Part shown: positions 51,907 to 61,496 of the stretch, in pieces
Position numbering within the stretch: the first letter of the stretch is position 1
Layout: each line of letters opens with the position of its first letter
Source: Sphingomonas_L flavalba_A
Lineage (GTDB): Bacteria > Pseudomonadota > Alphaproteobacteria > Sphingomonadales > Sphingomonadaceae
DNA length: 64,000 nt
NCBI RefSeq assembly: GCF_047553045.1
Contig: NZ_CP180208.1
Span: 2,852,001-2,916,000 of the forward strand
Direction: 5' to 3'
Translations under genes and position numbers: made by a program
Notes under the pieces: model-generated
The model's database searches: none
Told to the model about the DNA's origin: nothing
What the model saw: only the letters and a program-made list of their open reading frames with translations

Positions 51907-53400
51907 CTAGCGCGGGTTACGGCCGATGACAACGGCGAACGCGACCAGCAGCAGAGCAAAGGCCAAAGATAAAAGGTTACCGGCGCGCGCGAATGGCGTC
52001 GGCGCCGCCGCCGGCGGCAGGCGCAGTTCGATGAAGCCGGCGGCCTCGTGCGGCACGCTGGTGCGCACCCGCCCTTGCGCATCGATCACCGCCGAAATGC
52101 CGGTCGGGGTCGAGCGGACAACCGGCATCCCCTCTTCGATCGCGCGCAGCCGCGCTTGCGCCAGGTGCTGCGGCGGCCCCCAGCGGCCGAACCAGGCGTC
52201 GTTGGACGGGTTGAACAGCATGCGCGGCCGGTGGCCCCGGTCGATCACCTGGCCGGGAAAGATGATCTCGTAACAGATCTGGATACCGATCGCGCCAAAA
52301 CCGGGTACGTCCAGGCTCTGCGGCCCCGGCCCCGGCCAGAAGTCGAGGTCGCCGGGCACCAGCCGGGACAGGCCGATCGCCGACAGCACCGGCCGCATCG
52401 GCAGATATTCGCCATAGGGCACCAGATGCGCCTTGTCGTAGCGGCCGGTCAGCCGCCCGTCCGGCGCCAGCGCGAACAGGCTGTTGCGCGCGCCGATCAC
52501 CCGGTCGTCCTTGTCGCCGATCAACGCAACACCGCCGGTCAGCAGCATGTCGCGCGGGCCGAGCAGGCCGGCAAGGCGCCGCCGGGCGGACGGCTGCAGC
52601 TCCAGATACTCCGGCACCGCCGCCTCCGGCCACAGGATCAGGCGCGGCACAGCACCGGGCGTACCGCTCAGCCCGGCGAGCTTGCGGAAATTGGCGCGAT
52701 CGAACGCCGGGCCTTCCTTTTCCTGCTGCGGGATATTGGGCTGGACGACGCGGATCAGCGGCTGTCCGGCATCATCGCCTGGCGCGGCGGCGAACAGGCC
52801 GGGGACGGCAAGCAGCACGAGCAAGCCCAGCATCGCCGCGCCCGCCCGTCCCTGCCGCCGGGCCAGCAACCAAAGCCCACCGGCGGCGATGCAGGCGAGG
52901 CCGGACAGGCCGAATGTGCCGATCCACGCCGCCGATCGCGCCACCGGCAGCAACGGCAGCCAGACCGCGCCGAGCGGGTTCCATGCGAAACCGGTGAACA
53001 GCGTCGCGCGCAGCCATTCGCTTACGATCCAGCCGGCGGCGAATATCGGCACCATCCGCCGCGCGTCGCCGCGCCCGAACCGCCACGCCAGCCCGGCGGC
53101 CAGCGCCGGATAGACGGCAAGATACAGCGCAAGCGCCACCACCGCCAGATAACCAAGCTGCGGCGGCATTTTGTCCTGAAAGCCGAAGGCATGGGCGATC
53201 CAGTTCAGCCCGACGGTGAAATGGCCGACGCCGAACCACCAGCCGATCGCCAATGCCCGCCGCCGCGTCTCCGCCGCGGCGACCAGCGCCAGCAACAGCG
53301 CAAAACAGGCCAGCGCCACCGGCCACAGACCAAGCGGGGCGAAACCGGTGGCGGACACCGCACCGGCGGCGAGGGCAAGGATCAGCGGGCGCTTGTGCAC
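51907..53400 (-). CDS. lnt: Lnt, apolipoprotein N-acyltransferase
   Basis: 497-residue inner-membrane enzyme that adds the third acyl chain to lipoproteins. Several N-terminal transmembrane helices (residues 5-200) are followed by a periplasmic nitrilase-like domain with Glu259 (WPEAAVPEY), Lys323 (RYDKAHLVPYGEY) and Cys376 (QICYEIIF), the known triad. A final hydrophobic helix is at the C-terminus. The start is a GTG at 53400 (VHKRPLILALAAG) without a strong ribosome site; the frame continues upstream but runs under the divergent VOC gene. It serves the window's many lipoproteins (PstS, sugar dehydrogenase, DUF4136). Confidence 0.93.
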   Translation of the reverse strand: MHKRPLILALAAGAVSATGFAPLGLWPVALACFALLLALVAAAETRRRALAIGWWFGVGHFTVGLNWIAHAFGFQDKMPPQLGYLAVVALALYLAVYPALAAGLAWRFGRGDARRMVPIFAAGWIVSEWLRATLFTGFAWNPLGAVWLPLLPVARSAAWIGTFGLSGLACIAAGGLWLLARRQGRAGAAMLGLLVLLAVPGLFAAAPGDDAGQPLIRVVQPNIPQQEKEGPAFDRANFRKLAGLSGTPGAVPRLILWPEAAVPEYLELQPSARRRLAGLLGPRDMLLTGGVALIGDKDDRVIGARNSLFALAPDGRLTGRYDKAHLVPYGEYLPMRPVLSAIGLSRLVPGDLDFWPGPGPQSLDVPGFGAIGIQICYEIIFPGQVIDRGHRPRMLFNPSNDAWFGRWGPPQHLAQARLRAIEEGMPVVRSTPTGISAVIDAQGRVRTSVPHEAAGFIELRLPPAAAPTPFARAGNLLSLAFALLLVAFAVVIGRNPR

Positions 53401-53471
53401 CGCGCCGCTATCGCGTGGCGCCGGGACATTTTCAATGCGCGCCGCACCAATGGCGCTTATACCTGCCGGCG

Positions 53472-53891
53472 ATGCGCCCGTTCCACCTTGCCTTTCCGGT
53501 CCACGACCTCGCCGCCGCCCGCGCTTTCTACGGCGGATTGCTTGGCTGCGCGGAAGGACGCAGTTCCGACCATTGGATCGATTTCGACCTGTTCGGCCAC
53601 CAGATTGTCGCCCACCTCGCCCCGGCGGCGCGCCCGGCACCGATCACCAACCCGGTCGACGGGCATGCGGTGCCGGTGCCGCATTTCGGCGTCGTCCTGA
53701 CCATGGCCGACTGGCAGGCGCTGGCCGATCGCCTGACCGCCGCCGGCATCCGCTTCGGCATCGCCCCGCATGTCCGGTTCAGGGGGCAGGCGGGGGAGCA
53801 GGCGACAATGTTCTTCACCGACCCCAGCGGCAATACACTGGAATTCAAGGCCTTCGCCGACGACGCGATGCTGTTCGCGCTCGACGCCTGA
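53472..53891 (+). CDS. VOC-family (glyoxalase/dioxygenase-like) protein
   Basis: 139-residue vicinal-oxygen-chelate protein, one beta-alpha-beta-beta-beta pair. It has FHLAFPVHDLAAARAFYGGLLGC at the start (first part cited), HFGVVLTMADWQALADRLTAAGI in the middle and FTDPSGNTLEFKAF at the end. Likely metal ligands are His5, His64-region and the final Glu. Such proteins can be glyoxalases, dioxygenases or resistance proteins; the substrate is unknown. The start has a poor ribosome site. It is divergent from lnt and convergent with the DadA-like gene. Confidence 0.82.
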   Translation: MRPFHLAFPVHDLAAARAFYGGLLGCAEGRSSDHWIDFDLFGHQIVAHLAPAARPAPITNPVDGHAVPVPHFGVVLTMADWQALADRLTAAGIRFGIAPHVRFRGQAGEQATMFFTDPSGNTLEFKAFADDAMLFALDA

Positions 53892-53900
53892 CCGGGCGGA

Positions 53901-55166
53901 TCAGCGCCCGAACCGCGCCAGGTCGAACGGCGCAAGGGCGACCGTCGGCGCCACGCCACTGATCAGCCCACCCATCAATTCCCCGGTCACCGCCGCCAGC
54001 GTCAGTCCCAGATGCTGGTGGCCGAAGGCGTAGAACAGATTGTCCGCCGCCGGGCTTCTGCCGATCGCCGGCAGATAATCCGGCAAAGTCGGCCGCGCAC
54101 CGGTCCAGCGGCTGTGCTCCGCATCGAACGGCAGGCCGATCGCCTCCGCATGTCGGGCCAGCCTTGCCCATTTGCGCGGGTCCGGCCGGGCGTTCGGGCC
54201 GCCGAATTCGACGAAGCTCGCCGCGCGCAGGCCGGACCGGAAACCGGTGACGATGACCGCCCGGTCCTCGAACACCACCGGCGGCATTGACGCGGGCCAG
54301 TGCCCCTGCGTCGTCTGGATGTGATAGCCGCGTTCGTGGATGATCGGCACGCGGGCGCCCACTCCGCTCATCAGCGCGCCGGACGCCGCACCGGCAGCGA
54401 CGAGCACCGCGTCCGCCGTCATCCGGCTGCCATCGTCGCGCGTCAGCATGGCCTTGCCGTCGACCACGGCCAGGCCAATCGCGAGACCCGCCTGCCAGAC
54501 CCCGCCCAGCGCCAGGAAGCGCGCGCGCAAAGCCCCCGCCAGCGTCGGCAGGTCCGCGATCTGGCCGCTGCCGGCGAATCGGATGCCGGCAACCGGCGGC
54601 GTCCTAACGAGCGCGGCAATCGCCGCCAGCTCCGCCGCCGTCGCGTCACGGACCGTCGTCTCGCCCGTATCGGCCGCCATCCAGTGAGCACGGCCCGCCG
54701 CAGCCGTCGCCGGGCTTTCCCAGACGACGAAATGCCCGTCCTCAACCAGCACGTCCGCCGCGCCGGCATCGGCGAGCACCCGCCGCCAGGCGGGCAGCGC
54801 CGGCGCCAACAGCTCGGTCAGCGCCGCCTTGCCATGCGCGAAACGGGCCGCACCGCTGCTGCCGAGCAGGCGCAGGGCGAAGGGCAGCCATGCGCCGATC
54901 TGGCCGGGCGGAAGCGAAACCGGCCCACCACGCCAGAACAGGCGACGCGGAAAACTGCGCAGCGTCGCCGGCGACGCCAGCGGCTCGACCTGCTCTATCG
55001 CGACATGGCCGGCATTACCCCACGACGCCGCGTCGGATGAATCCGCCGGGGCGACGATCGTCGTCGCAATGCCGCGCCGTTGCAGTTCCAGCGCGCAACA
55101 CAGGCCGACGACACCGCCGCCAATGACGATCGCGCTGGCCGGCGCCCCCTGATTTCCGTCTCGCAT
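53901..55166 (-). CDS. DadA-like FAD-dependent amino-acid oxidase/dehydrogenase
   Basis: 421-residue DAO-family flavoenzyme. N-terminal IVIGGGVVGLCCALELQRRG binds FAD; EFGGPN and the C-terminal GHQHLGLTLAAVTGELMG match D-amino-acid dehydrogenases (DadA). It should deaminate D-amino acids or a secondary amine such as hydroxyproline to the keto acid, feeding electrons to the respiratory chain. The ATG at 55166 has no ribosome site, and the TATAAT of the minus strand lies only 8 nt before it, so the mRNA may be nearly leaderless. A TATACGGTATAC element overlaps the -10. It is divergent from an exported alpha/beta-hydrolase. Confidence 0.85.
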   Translation of the reverse strand: MRDGNQGAPASAIVIGGGVVGLCCALELQRRGIATTIVAPADSSDAASWGNAGHVAIEQVEPLASPATLRSFPRRLFWRGGPVSLPPGQIGAWLPFALRLLGSSGAARFAHGKAALTELLAPALPAWRRVLADAGAADVLVEDGHFVVWESPATAAAGRAHWMAADTGETTVRDATAAELAAIAALVRTPPVAGIRFAGSGQIADLPTLAGALRARFLALGGVWQAGLAIGLAVVDGKAMLTRDDGSRMTADAVLVAAGAASGALMSGVGARVPIIHERGYHIQTTQGHWPASMPPVVFEDRAVIVTGFRSGLRAASFVEFGGPNARPDPRKWARLARHAEAIGLPFDAEHSRWTGARPTLPDYLPAIGRSPAADNLFYAFGHQHLGLTLAAVTGELMGGLISGVAPTVALAPFDLARFGR

Positions 55167-55174
55167 GGCTAGAT

Positions 55175-55188
55175 ATTATACGGTATAC
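55175..55188. promoter_or_regulatory. Candidate GntR-type operator over the dadA-like promoter
   Basis: TATACGGTATAC (55177-55188) shares TATACGGTAT with the 18-bp palindrome at 56574. On the minus strand a perfect TATAAT -10 (55180-55175) overlaps it, so a bound regulator would block the dadA-like promoter. It also lies upstream of the plus-strand hydrolase at 55308. Confidence 0.5.
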
Positions 55189-55307
55189 GGATGATGCGCC
55201 AGACCGCCTGTAGCGATATGGACCGGCTTTTTACACCGCCGTCGCGGTTGACCGGCGCGGCGTCCTCGCCTTTTGATGCCCCGCCCTTCCAACCGGAGTA
55301 CCGTCAG

Positions 55308-56402
55308 ATGCTCAGCCTCGCCCTTGCCGTCCTCGCCCTGCAGGCCACGCCGGCGGCGCCGCCTGCCGCCACCGCCGCCCAACCAGCGGCCGCGCGCTGG
55401 CCATCGAAGGAAGGCGACGTCACCTTGCGCGATTTCCGCTTCCGCTCCGGCGAGACGATGGCGGAACTGCGCATCCATTACACCACGCTCGGCACCCCAC
55501 GCCGCAACGCGCGCGGCGAAATCGATAACGCGGTGATGCTCCTGCACGGCACCGGCGGCTCCGGTCGCCAGTTCTTCCAGCCGCAGTTCGCCGACGAACT
55601 GTTCGGCCCGGGCCAGCCGCTCGACATCACCCGATACTACATCATCCTGCCCGACAATATCGGCCATGGCGGTTCGTCGAAGCCGTCGGACGGGCTGCGC
55701 ATGCGCTTTCCGCAATATGATTATGACGACATGGTGGAAGCGCAGCGCCGGATGCTGGTCGACGGGCTTGGCATCACCCGCCTGCGGCTGATCTTCGGCA
55801 CGTCGATGGGCTGCATGCATGCCTTCGTCTGGGGAGAGGCGCATCCCGGCTTCGCCTCGGCGCTGATGCCGATGGCGTGCCAGCCGGTGCAGATCGCCGG
55901 GGTCAACCGGATGTGGCGGCAGGCGGCGATCGATGCGATCCGGGCCGACCCGGCGTGGAACGGCGGCAATTACACCAGTCAGCCGCTGGCCGGGCTGCGG
56001 ACGGTGGCGTCGCTGTCGGTGGCGGTCGGCAGCGCCCCGCTCCTCCAGCAGAAACTCTTTCCGGAACGCGACGCGGCGATCGCCCATGTCCGCGCCCGGC
56101 TGGAAAGCGATATCGGCAGCCGTGACGCCAACGACAGCCTCTACCAGTATGAATCGTCGCGAAACTACAATCCCTGGCCGAATCTGGAGAAGATCACCGT
56201 GCCGGTGACATGGATCAACTCGGCCGACGACTTCATCAATCCGCGCAACGCCACCTTCCCGGCCGACGCGCTGAAACGGATGCCGAACGCGCAGTTCCGG
56301 TTGATCGCGGAGACCGACGAAACCCGCGGCCACAGCACCCATAGCTGGGCGGTGTTCTGGAAGGACGATCTTGTCGCGCTGCTCAAGCGCAGCGGCGACT
56401 GA
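55308..56402 (+). CDS. Exported alpha/beta-hydrolase, homoserine O-acetyltransferase-like fold
   Basis: 364 residues with a signal peptide (MLSLALAVLALQATPAAPPA). The fold markers of the MetX-like group are LHGTGGSG (oxyanion), the elbow GTSMGC with Ser166, an Asp in NSADDFINPRN and a His in TRGHSTHS. MetX enzymes are cytoplasmic, whereas this one is exported, so it is more probably a hydrolase of esters or amides than methionine biosynthesis. GGAG precedes the start. The next genes are a DUF885 peptidase and a POT transporter on the same strand. Confidence 0.85.
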   Translation: MLSLALAVLALQATPAAPPAATAAQPAAARWPSKEGDVTLRDFRFRSGETMAELRIHYTTLGTPRRNARGEIDNAVMLLHGTGGSGRQFFQPQFADELFGPGQPLDITRYYIILPDNIGHGGSSKPSDGLRMRFPQYDYDDMVEAQRRMLVDGLGITRLRLIFGTSMGCMHAFVWGEAHPGFASALMPMACQPVQIAGVNRMWRQAAIDAIRADPAWNGGNYTSQPLAGLRTVASLSVAVGSAPLLQQKLFPERDAAIAHVRARLESDIGSRDANDSLYQYESSRNYNPWPNLEKITVPVTWINSADDFINPRNATFPADALKRMPNAQFRLIAETDETRGHSTHSWAVFWKDDLVALLKRSGD

Positions 56403-56553
56403 CCCCGCCGCGCAAGCCTCCGGCCTGCCGTCCGGCGGGCATTGCGACGGTCATCGCGGAGATGTGCGGCGTGCCACGCCGCTGCGACGCGGAGGTAGCG
56501 GTCAAACCCGCCCCGCCGGTCCGGTTCGGTTCCGCCTCCGCTGCCGAGATCGA

Positions 56554-56591
56554 TTGACAGCCCGGATCAATCGCATACCGTATACGGTATG
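56554..56591 (+). promoter_or_regulatory. DUF885 promoter with perfect 18-bp palindromic operator
   Basis: TTGACA at 56554-56559 is a perfect -35; after 16 nt TACCGT (56576-56581) is a weak -10. The 18-bp perfect palindrome CATACCGTATACGGTATG (56574-56591) covers the -10. GTATAC-centred palindromes are typical of GntR-family regulators. No regulator gene is adjacent. Confidence 0.6.
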
Positions 56592-56624
56592 GAGCAGCGC
56601 GATGCCGTTGAAGGGAGGCCTGCC

Positions 56625-58421
56625 ATGCCGTCGTCAAACCGCCGCTTTCGCCCAGTCCTGACCATCGCCGGCGCATGCGCGATCGTCGTTAACGGCGTGG
56701 CGCCGGCGCCGGCCACCGCAAGTGCCGCCGCCACCGCGAACACCGCCGACCAACGGCTGCAGGCACTGTACAACGCCGAATGGGAATGGCGGCAGGCGGA
56801 GATGGCCCGGGTCCGCGACGCCAATGGCCGGTGGAACAGCAATGCGGACCGCCTGCCGCGGGTCGACGCGCAGGCGCAGGCCGCCCGCCTCGCCTACTGG
56901 ACCAGGGCGCTGGCGACGCTTGACGGCATTCCGGCCGACAAGTTGTCGGCGGACGAAAAGATCAACGCCGCCGTCTTCCGGCAGGCAATCACGACACTGG
57001 CCGACAATGTCCGCTTCAAAACCTACGAAGCGCCGTTCAATGCCGACACGTTTTTCTGGAGCGGGCTGTCACCCCGCAGCGGCGGCTTCGCCAACGCCGC
57101 CGAATACCGCGCCTATATCAACCGGATGCGCGACATCCCGCGCTATTTCGACGAACAGACCGTCAACATGCGGGCCGGGCTGAAGCGTGGCTATACGGTG
57201 CCGCGCATCGCCGTCGTCGGCCGCGACAAAACGATCGAGCCATTCACCGTTCCGGGCGCCGGCAATCCGTTCCTCGACCCGTTCAACGCGATGCCACCGT
57301 CGATCCCGACGGCCGAACAGGCGCAGTTGAAGGCGGAAGCCGCCAGCGTCGTCGATAGCGTCGTCGTCCCCGCCTACAAAAAGCTGCTGACGTTCATCCG
57401 CAGCGAATATCTGACCAAGGCGCGCACCACCCTTGCCGCAGAGACGCTGCCGGAGGGCAAGGCGTTCTACCAGGCCCAGATCAAGGGCTTTACCACCCTC
57501 GACCTGACCGCCGAACAGATCCACGCAATCGGGCTGAAGGAGGTAGCCCGGATCACCGCCGAGATGGAAAAGGTGAAGGCCGAGACCGGGTTCACCGGCA
57601 CGATGCCGGAATTCCTGAAATTCCTGCGCACCGATCCGCAATTCTACCCCAGGACGCCTTACGAACTGCTCGCTTTCTCCGCCTATGTCGCCAAACGGGT
57701 CGACGGCAAGCTGGCGGAAACGATCGGCTTTCTGCCCCGCCGCCGCTTCACCATCCTGCCGGTGCCGCCGGCGCTGGCGCCGATCTACACCGGCGGGCGC
57801 GGCGGGCTGGAAAGCTGCCTGATGAATACATACGACCTGCCGTCGCGGCCGCTCTACACGCTGACCGCTCTGACCCTGCACGAATGCAATCCGGGGCACA
57901 GCTTCCAGGCGGCGGTGGCGCAGGAGGCGAAAGGGCGGCCGGACTTCCGGCGCCAGACCTCCTTTTCCGGCTATGGCGAGGGCTGGGCGCTCTACATGGA
58001 ATGGCTCGGCACCAAGATGGGCGTCTACGACACGCCCTACGAGAATTTCGGCCGGCTTTCCTATGAGATCTGGCGCGCCAGCCGGCTGGCGATCGACACC
58101 GGCATCCACCATTACGGCTGGACCCGCGATCAGGCGCAGCAATATCTGCGCGACCATACCGCCCTGTCGGAGCATGAGATCGAGACGGAGATCGACCGTT
58201 ATATCGCCTGGCCGGGCCAGGCGCTGGCCTACAAGCTGGGTGAAATGCTTATCCGCCGCAAACGCGCAGAGGCAGAGGCCAGACTCGGCGCCGCCTTCGA
58301 TCAGCGCCACTTCCACGACGTCATTCTGTCGCTCGGCTCGGTGCCGCTGCCGGTGCTGGAGGCGCGGCTGGACGGGTTCATTGCCGACGGCGGCAAGGGT
58401 ATAGATCAGGGCAACGACTGA
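56625..58421 (+). CDS. DUF885 family zinc peptidase-like protein, exported
   Basis: 598 residues. The N-terminus (RRFRPVLTIAGACAIVVNG) is a signal peptide. The metal-binding motif is HECNPGH (His419, Glu420, His425), with Glu452 in SGYGEGWALYME as the third ligand, so the active site is intact. Members are uncharacterised or act as peptidases on short or modified peptides. GGGAGG precedes the start at 56625, 34 nt after the perfect palindrome. It is probably cotranscribed with the POT transporter 43 nt downstream: extracytoplasmic peptide cleavage and di/tripeptide import would fit together. Confidence 0.9.
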   Translation: MPSSNRRFRPVLTIAGACAIVVNGVAPAPATASAAATANTADQRLQALYNAEWEWRQAEMARVRDANGRWNSNADRLPRVDAQAQAARLAYWTRALATLDGIPADKLSADEKINAAVFRQAITTLADNVRFKTYEAPFNADTFFWSGLSPRSGGFANAAEYRAYINRMRDIPRYFDEQTVNMRAGLKRGYTVPRIAVVGRDKTIEPFTVPGAGNPFLDPFNAMPPSIPTAEQAQLKAEAASVVDSVVVPAYKKLLTFIRSEYLTKARTTLAAETLPEGKAFYQAQIKGFTTLDLTAEQIHAIGLKEVARITAEMEKVKAETGFTGTMPEFLKFLRTDPQFYPRTPYELLAFSAYVAKRVDGKLAETIGFLPRRRFTILPVPPALAPIYTGGRGGLESCLMNTYDLPSRPLYTLTALTLHECNPGHSFQAAVAQEAKGRPDFRRQTSFSGYGEGWALYMEWLGTKMGVYDTPYENFGRLSYEIWRASRLAIDTGIHHYGWTRDQAQQYLRDHTALSEHEIETEIDRYIAWPGQALAYKLGEMLIRRKRAEAEARLGAAFDQRHFHDVILSLGSVPLPVLEARLDGFIADGGKGIDQGND

Positions 58422-58464
58422 CCGGCATCCACGCCAGACGGGACCTAACGAGGGGATGACAGGC

Positions 58465-59955
58465 ATGACCACCGGCACCGGCGGCCACGCCGCCACCATT
58501 CTCGGCCACCCGCGCGGCCTGTTTCTGCTGTTCTTCGTCGAGATGTGGGAGCGCTTTTCCTATTACGGGATGCGCGCGCTGCTGATCTTCTACCTGACCA
58601 AGCATTTCCTGTTCAGCGACGAAAAGGCCTATCTGATCTACGGCGCCTATACGGCGCTGGTTTTTATCACCCCGCTGGTCGGCGGCTATGTCGCCGATCG
58701 CTATCTCGGCGCGCGCAAGGCGGTGTTGTTCGGCGGCGTGCTGCTCAGCATCGGTCACCTGTTGATGGGGGTGGAGGGGTCCGGCGGCGCCGACCCGACC
58801 GCGCTCGCCGCCTTTTATCTGGCACTATCGCTGATCATCGTCGGCGTCGGCTTCCTGAAAGCGAATGTCGCCGTCCTCGTCGGCCACCTCTACCCGCGCA
58901 ACGACATCCGCCGCGACCCGGCCTTCACCCTGTTCTATATCGGCATCAACGCGGGAGCGGCGCTGGGGCCGCTGGTCTGCGGGCTGCTGGGCGAAGTCTA
59001 TGGCTGGCAATACGGCTTCGGCGCGGCCGGTGTCGGCATGGTCGTCGGCCTCGCCGCGTTCATCGGCCTGCGCCCGCTGCTCGACGGCAAGGGCGAGCCG
59101 CCGCACCCGGAGCAGTTGCGCGAGAAGGCGTTCGCCGGGATCAGCCGCGAATGGCTGATCTACCTGCTGACCTTCGCCGCCGTACCGCTGGTCTGGCTGC
59201 TGATGGCAAAGCAGGAGGTGGTCAGCCTGATCCTGATCGCGGCGAGCGTCGCCGCCGTCGGCATGATCCTCCACAAGGCGCTGTTCCGGCTGGAACGGGC
59301 CGACCGCAACCGGCTGCTGCTCGCCCTGTTCCTGATCATCGTCCAGCCGCTGTTCTGGGGGCTGTACGAACAGACCGGATCGTCGCTGAACCTGTTCACC
59401 GACCGGCATGTCGACCGGCGGATGTTCGGCGTGGAGGTGCCGGCATCGCTGTTCCTGTCGCTGACCGCGATCTACATCGTGCTGATTGCGCCGTTCTTCG
59501 CCTGGCTGTGGACCGCCCTCGGCCGGCGCGGGCTGGAGCCGTCGACCCCGGCCAAGTTCGGCCTCGCGCTGATCCAGATCGGCGCCGGCTTTCTGGTGCT
59601 GGTCGCCGGCGCCAACGCCGCCGGGCTGGGGCCGACGCCGGTGATCTTCATCTTCCTGCTCTACCTGCTCCATGTCACCGGCGAACTCTGTCTGTCGCCG
59701 GTCGGCGTGTCGGCGATGACCCGGCTGGCGGTGCCGGAAATGGTCGGGCTGCTGATGGGCAGCTGGTATCTGGCAACGGCGGGCGGCAACTATATCGCCA
59801 GCCTGATCGCCCGCGCGACCGGCGATGCCGGCGAAGGATCGGCAGCGGCAGTCGTCGCCGTCTACGGCCAGATCGGCTGGTTCGCGGTCGGCGTCGGCGT
59901 CGCCGTGCTGCTGATCGCGCCGTTCGTCGCTCGGCTGGACGCCGGCCACCGCTGA
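58465..59955 (+). CDS. POT-family proton-coupled di/tripeptide transporter
   Basis: 496-residue inner-membrane transporter with about 14 hydrophobic segments. TM1 holds the proton-coupling motif EMWERFSYYGMRALL (ExxERFxYY), and FYIGINAGAALGPL matches the second POT signature. QTGSSLNLFTDRH and GELCLSPVGVSAMTRLAVP are conserved in the C-half. It imports di- or tripeptides. The ATG at 58465 fits the GAGGGG spacing better than the one at 58456. It follows DUF885 by 43 nt. Confidence 0.94.
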   Translation: MTTGTGGHAATILGHPRGLFLLFFVEMWERFSYYGMRALLIFYLTKHFLFSDEKAYLIYGAYTALVFITPLVGGYVADRYLGARKAVLFGGVLLSIGHLLMGVEGSGGADPTALAAFYLALSLIIVGVGFLKANVAVLVGHLYPRNDIRRDPAFTLFYIGINAGAALGPLVCGLLGEVYGWQYGFGAAGVGMVVGLAAFIGLRPLLDGKGEPPHPEQLREKAFAGISREWLIYLLTFAAVPLVWLLMAKQEVVSLILIAASVAAVGMILHKALFRLERADRNRLLLALFLIIVQPLFWGLYEQTGSSLNLFTDRHVDRRMFGVEVPASLFLSLTAIYIVLIAPFFAWLWTALGRRGLEPSTPAKFGLALIQIGAGFLVLVAGANAAGLGPTPVIFIFLLYLLHVTGELCLSPVGVSAMTRLAVPEMVGLLMGSWYLATAGGNYIASLIARATGDAGEGSAAAVVAVYGQIGWFAVGVGVAVLLIAPFVARLDAGHR

Positions 59956-60024
59956 ATCGTTCCGCGGTTGATCTGCCGCGCCAACACGCTAAGCCCGCGC
60001 TGGATCGCGCAACAGGCAGGACCG

Positions 60025-61482
60025 ATGACCGCCAGTATACCCCCGCGCGGACGCAAGGTCCGCATCCTCGCCACGCTTGGTCCCGCAAGCGGCAGCCCGG
60101 ACATGATCGAGGCGCTGTTCCGCGCCGGGGCCGACGCCTTCCGCGTCAACATGAGCCACGGCGCCCAGAGCGGCCATGCCGAAACCATCGCCCATATCCG
60201 CGCGCTGGAGAAGCAGTTCGGCCGCCCGTCGACGATCCTCGCCGACCTGCAGGGGCCGAAACTGCGCGTCGGCGCCTTTGCCGGCGGCTCGGCGGCGCTC
60301 GCCACCGGCGGCGCCTTCGCGCTGGACCATGACACTGCCCCCGGCGACGCCACCCGTGTCCACTTGCCGCATCGGGAAGTGTTCGCCGTGCTCGAACCGG
60401 GCACCCGCCTGCTGCTCGACGACGGCAAGTTGGTGCTGCGCGTCCTGTCGCGCACCGCCGAGCGGATCGAAACGCGGGTCGAAGTCGGCGGCACGCTGTC
60501 GAACAACAAGGGCGTCAACATCCCCGACGTCGTCGTGCCGCTGGCGGCGCTGACCGAAAAGGACCGGTCCGACCTCGCCTTCGCGCTCGACCAGCATGTC
60601 GACTGGGTCGCGCTCAGCTTCGTCCAGCGCCCGGAGGATGTGGCGGAGGCGCGGCGGCTGATCGGCGGGCGCGCCGCGCTGCTTGCGAAGATCGAGAAAC
60701 CGGCGGCGGTCGACCGGCTGGAGTCGATCCTGGAACTGGCCGACGCGGTGATGGTCGCGCGCGGCGACCTGGGGGTGGAGCTGCCGCCCTATGAACTGCC
60801 GCCTTTGCAGAAGCGCATCGTCGAAACGGCGCGACGGATGGGCCGCCCGGTCGTCGTCGCCACCCAGATGCTCGAATCGATGATCCAGGCGCCGACCCCG
60901 ACCCGTGCCGAGGTGTCCGACGTCGCGACCGCGATCTACGACGGCGCCGACGCGGTGATGCTGTCGGCGGAAAGCGCCGCCGGCGCCTGGCCGCGCGAAT
61001 CGGTGGCGATGATGGATTCGATCGCCGTCGCGGTGGAGGGCGATCCCGGTTACGCCGCGCGTCTCCACTTCACCGAAACCCGGCCGGACCCGACCACCGC
61101 CGACGCGCTGTCGGAAGCCGCCGGCGCGATTGCGCGCACCGTGTCCGCCAGCGCGATCATCTGCTTCACCGCCAGCGGCTCCACCGCCCGGCGCATCGCC
61201 CGCGAACGGCCGATCGTGCCGGTGCTGGTGCTGACCCCGAAGCTGGAAACCGCGCGGCGGCTCGGCCTGCTCTGGGGGGTCCACGCGGTCCGTACCCGCG
61301 ACATCGGTTCGTTCGAGGAAATGGTCGCCAAGGCGAAACGGATGGCGCTGCGCCACGGCCTCGCCGCCGCCGGCGACAGCGTCGTTGTCATCGCCGGCGT
61401 GCCGTTCGGCACCCCGGGGTCGACCAATGTCCTCCACGTCGTCCGCATCGCCGGCGACGAACTGAAGGGCTATCGCGGCTGA
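60025..61482 (+). CDS. pyk: Pyruvate kinase
   Basis: 485-residue glycolytic enzyme, PEP + ADP to pyruvate + ATP. Motifs: ILATLGPAS, RVNMSHG, ADLQGPKLRVG, the catalytic KIEKPAAVDRL and MVARGDLGVELP, and the signature TRAEVSDVATAIYDGADAVMLSAE (first part cited). The C-terminal domain binds an effector. The B domain is complete. Start at 60025 with CAGGA at good spacing. It stands alone and is convergent, 14 nt apart, with the aspartate-racemase gene. Confidence 0.96.
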   Translation: MTASIPPRGRKVRILATLGPASGSPDMIEALFRAGADAFRVNMSHGAQSGHAETIAHIRALEKQFGRPSTILADLQGPKLRVGAFAGGSAALATGGAFALDHDTAPGDATRVHLPHREVFAVLEPGTRLLLDDGKLVLRVLSRTAERIETRVEVGGTLSNNKGVNIPDVVVPLAALTEKDRSDLAFALDQHVDWVALSFVQRPEDVAEARRLIGGRAALLAKIEKPAAVDRLESILELADAVMVARGDLGVELPPYELPPLQKRIVETARRMGRPVVVATQMLESMIQAPTPTRAEVSDVATAIYDGADAVMLSAESAAGAWPRESVAMMDSIAVAVEGDPGYAARLHFTETRPDPTTADALSEAAGAIARTVSASAIICFTASGSTARRIARERPIVPVLVLTPKLETARRLGLLWGVHAVRTRDIGSFEEMVAKAKRMALRHGLAAAGDSVVVIAGVPFGTPGSTNVLHVVRIAGDELKGYRG

Positions 61483-61496
61483 ACCCCCGCGCCGGC

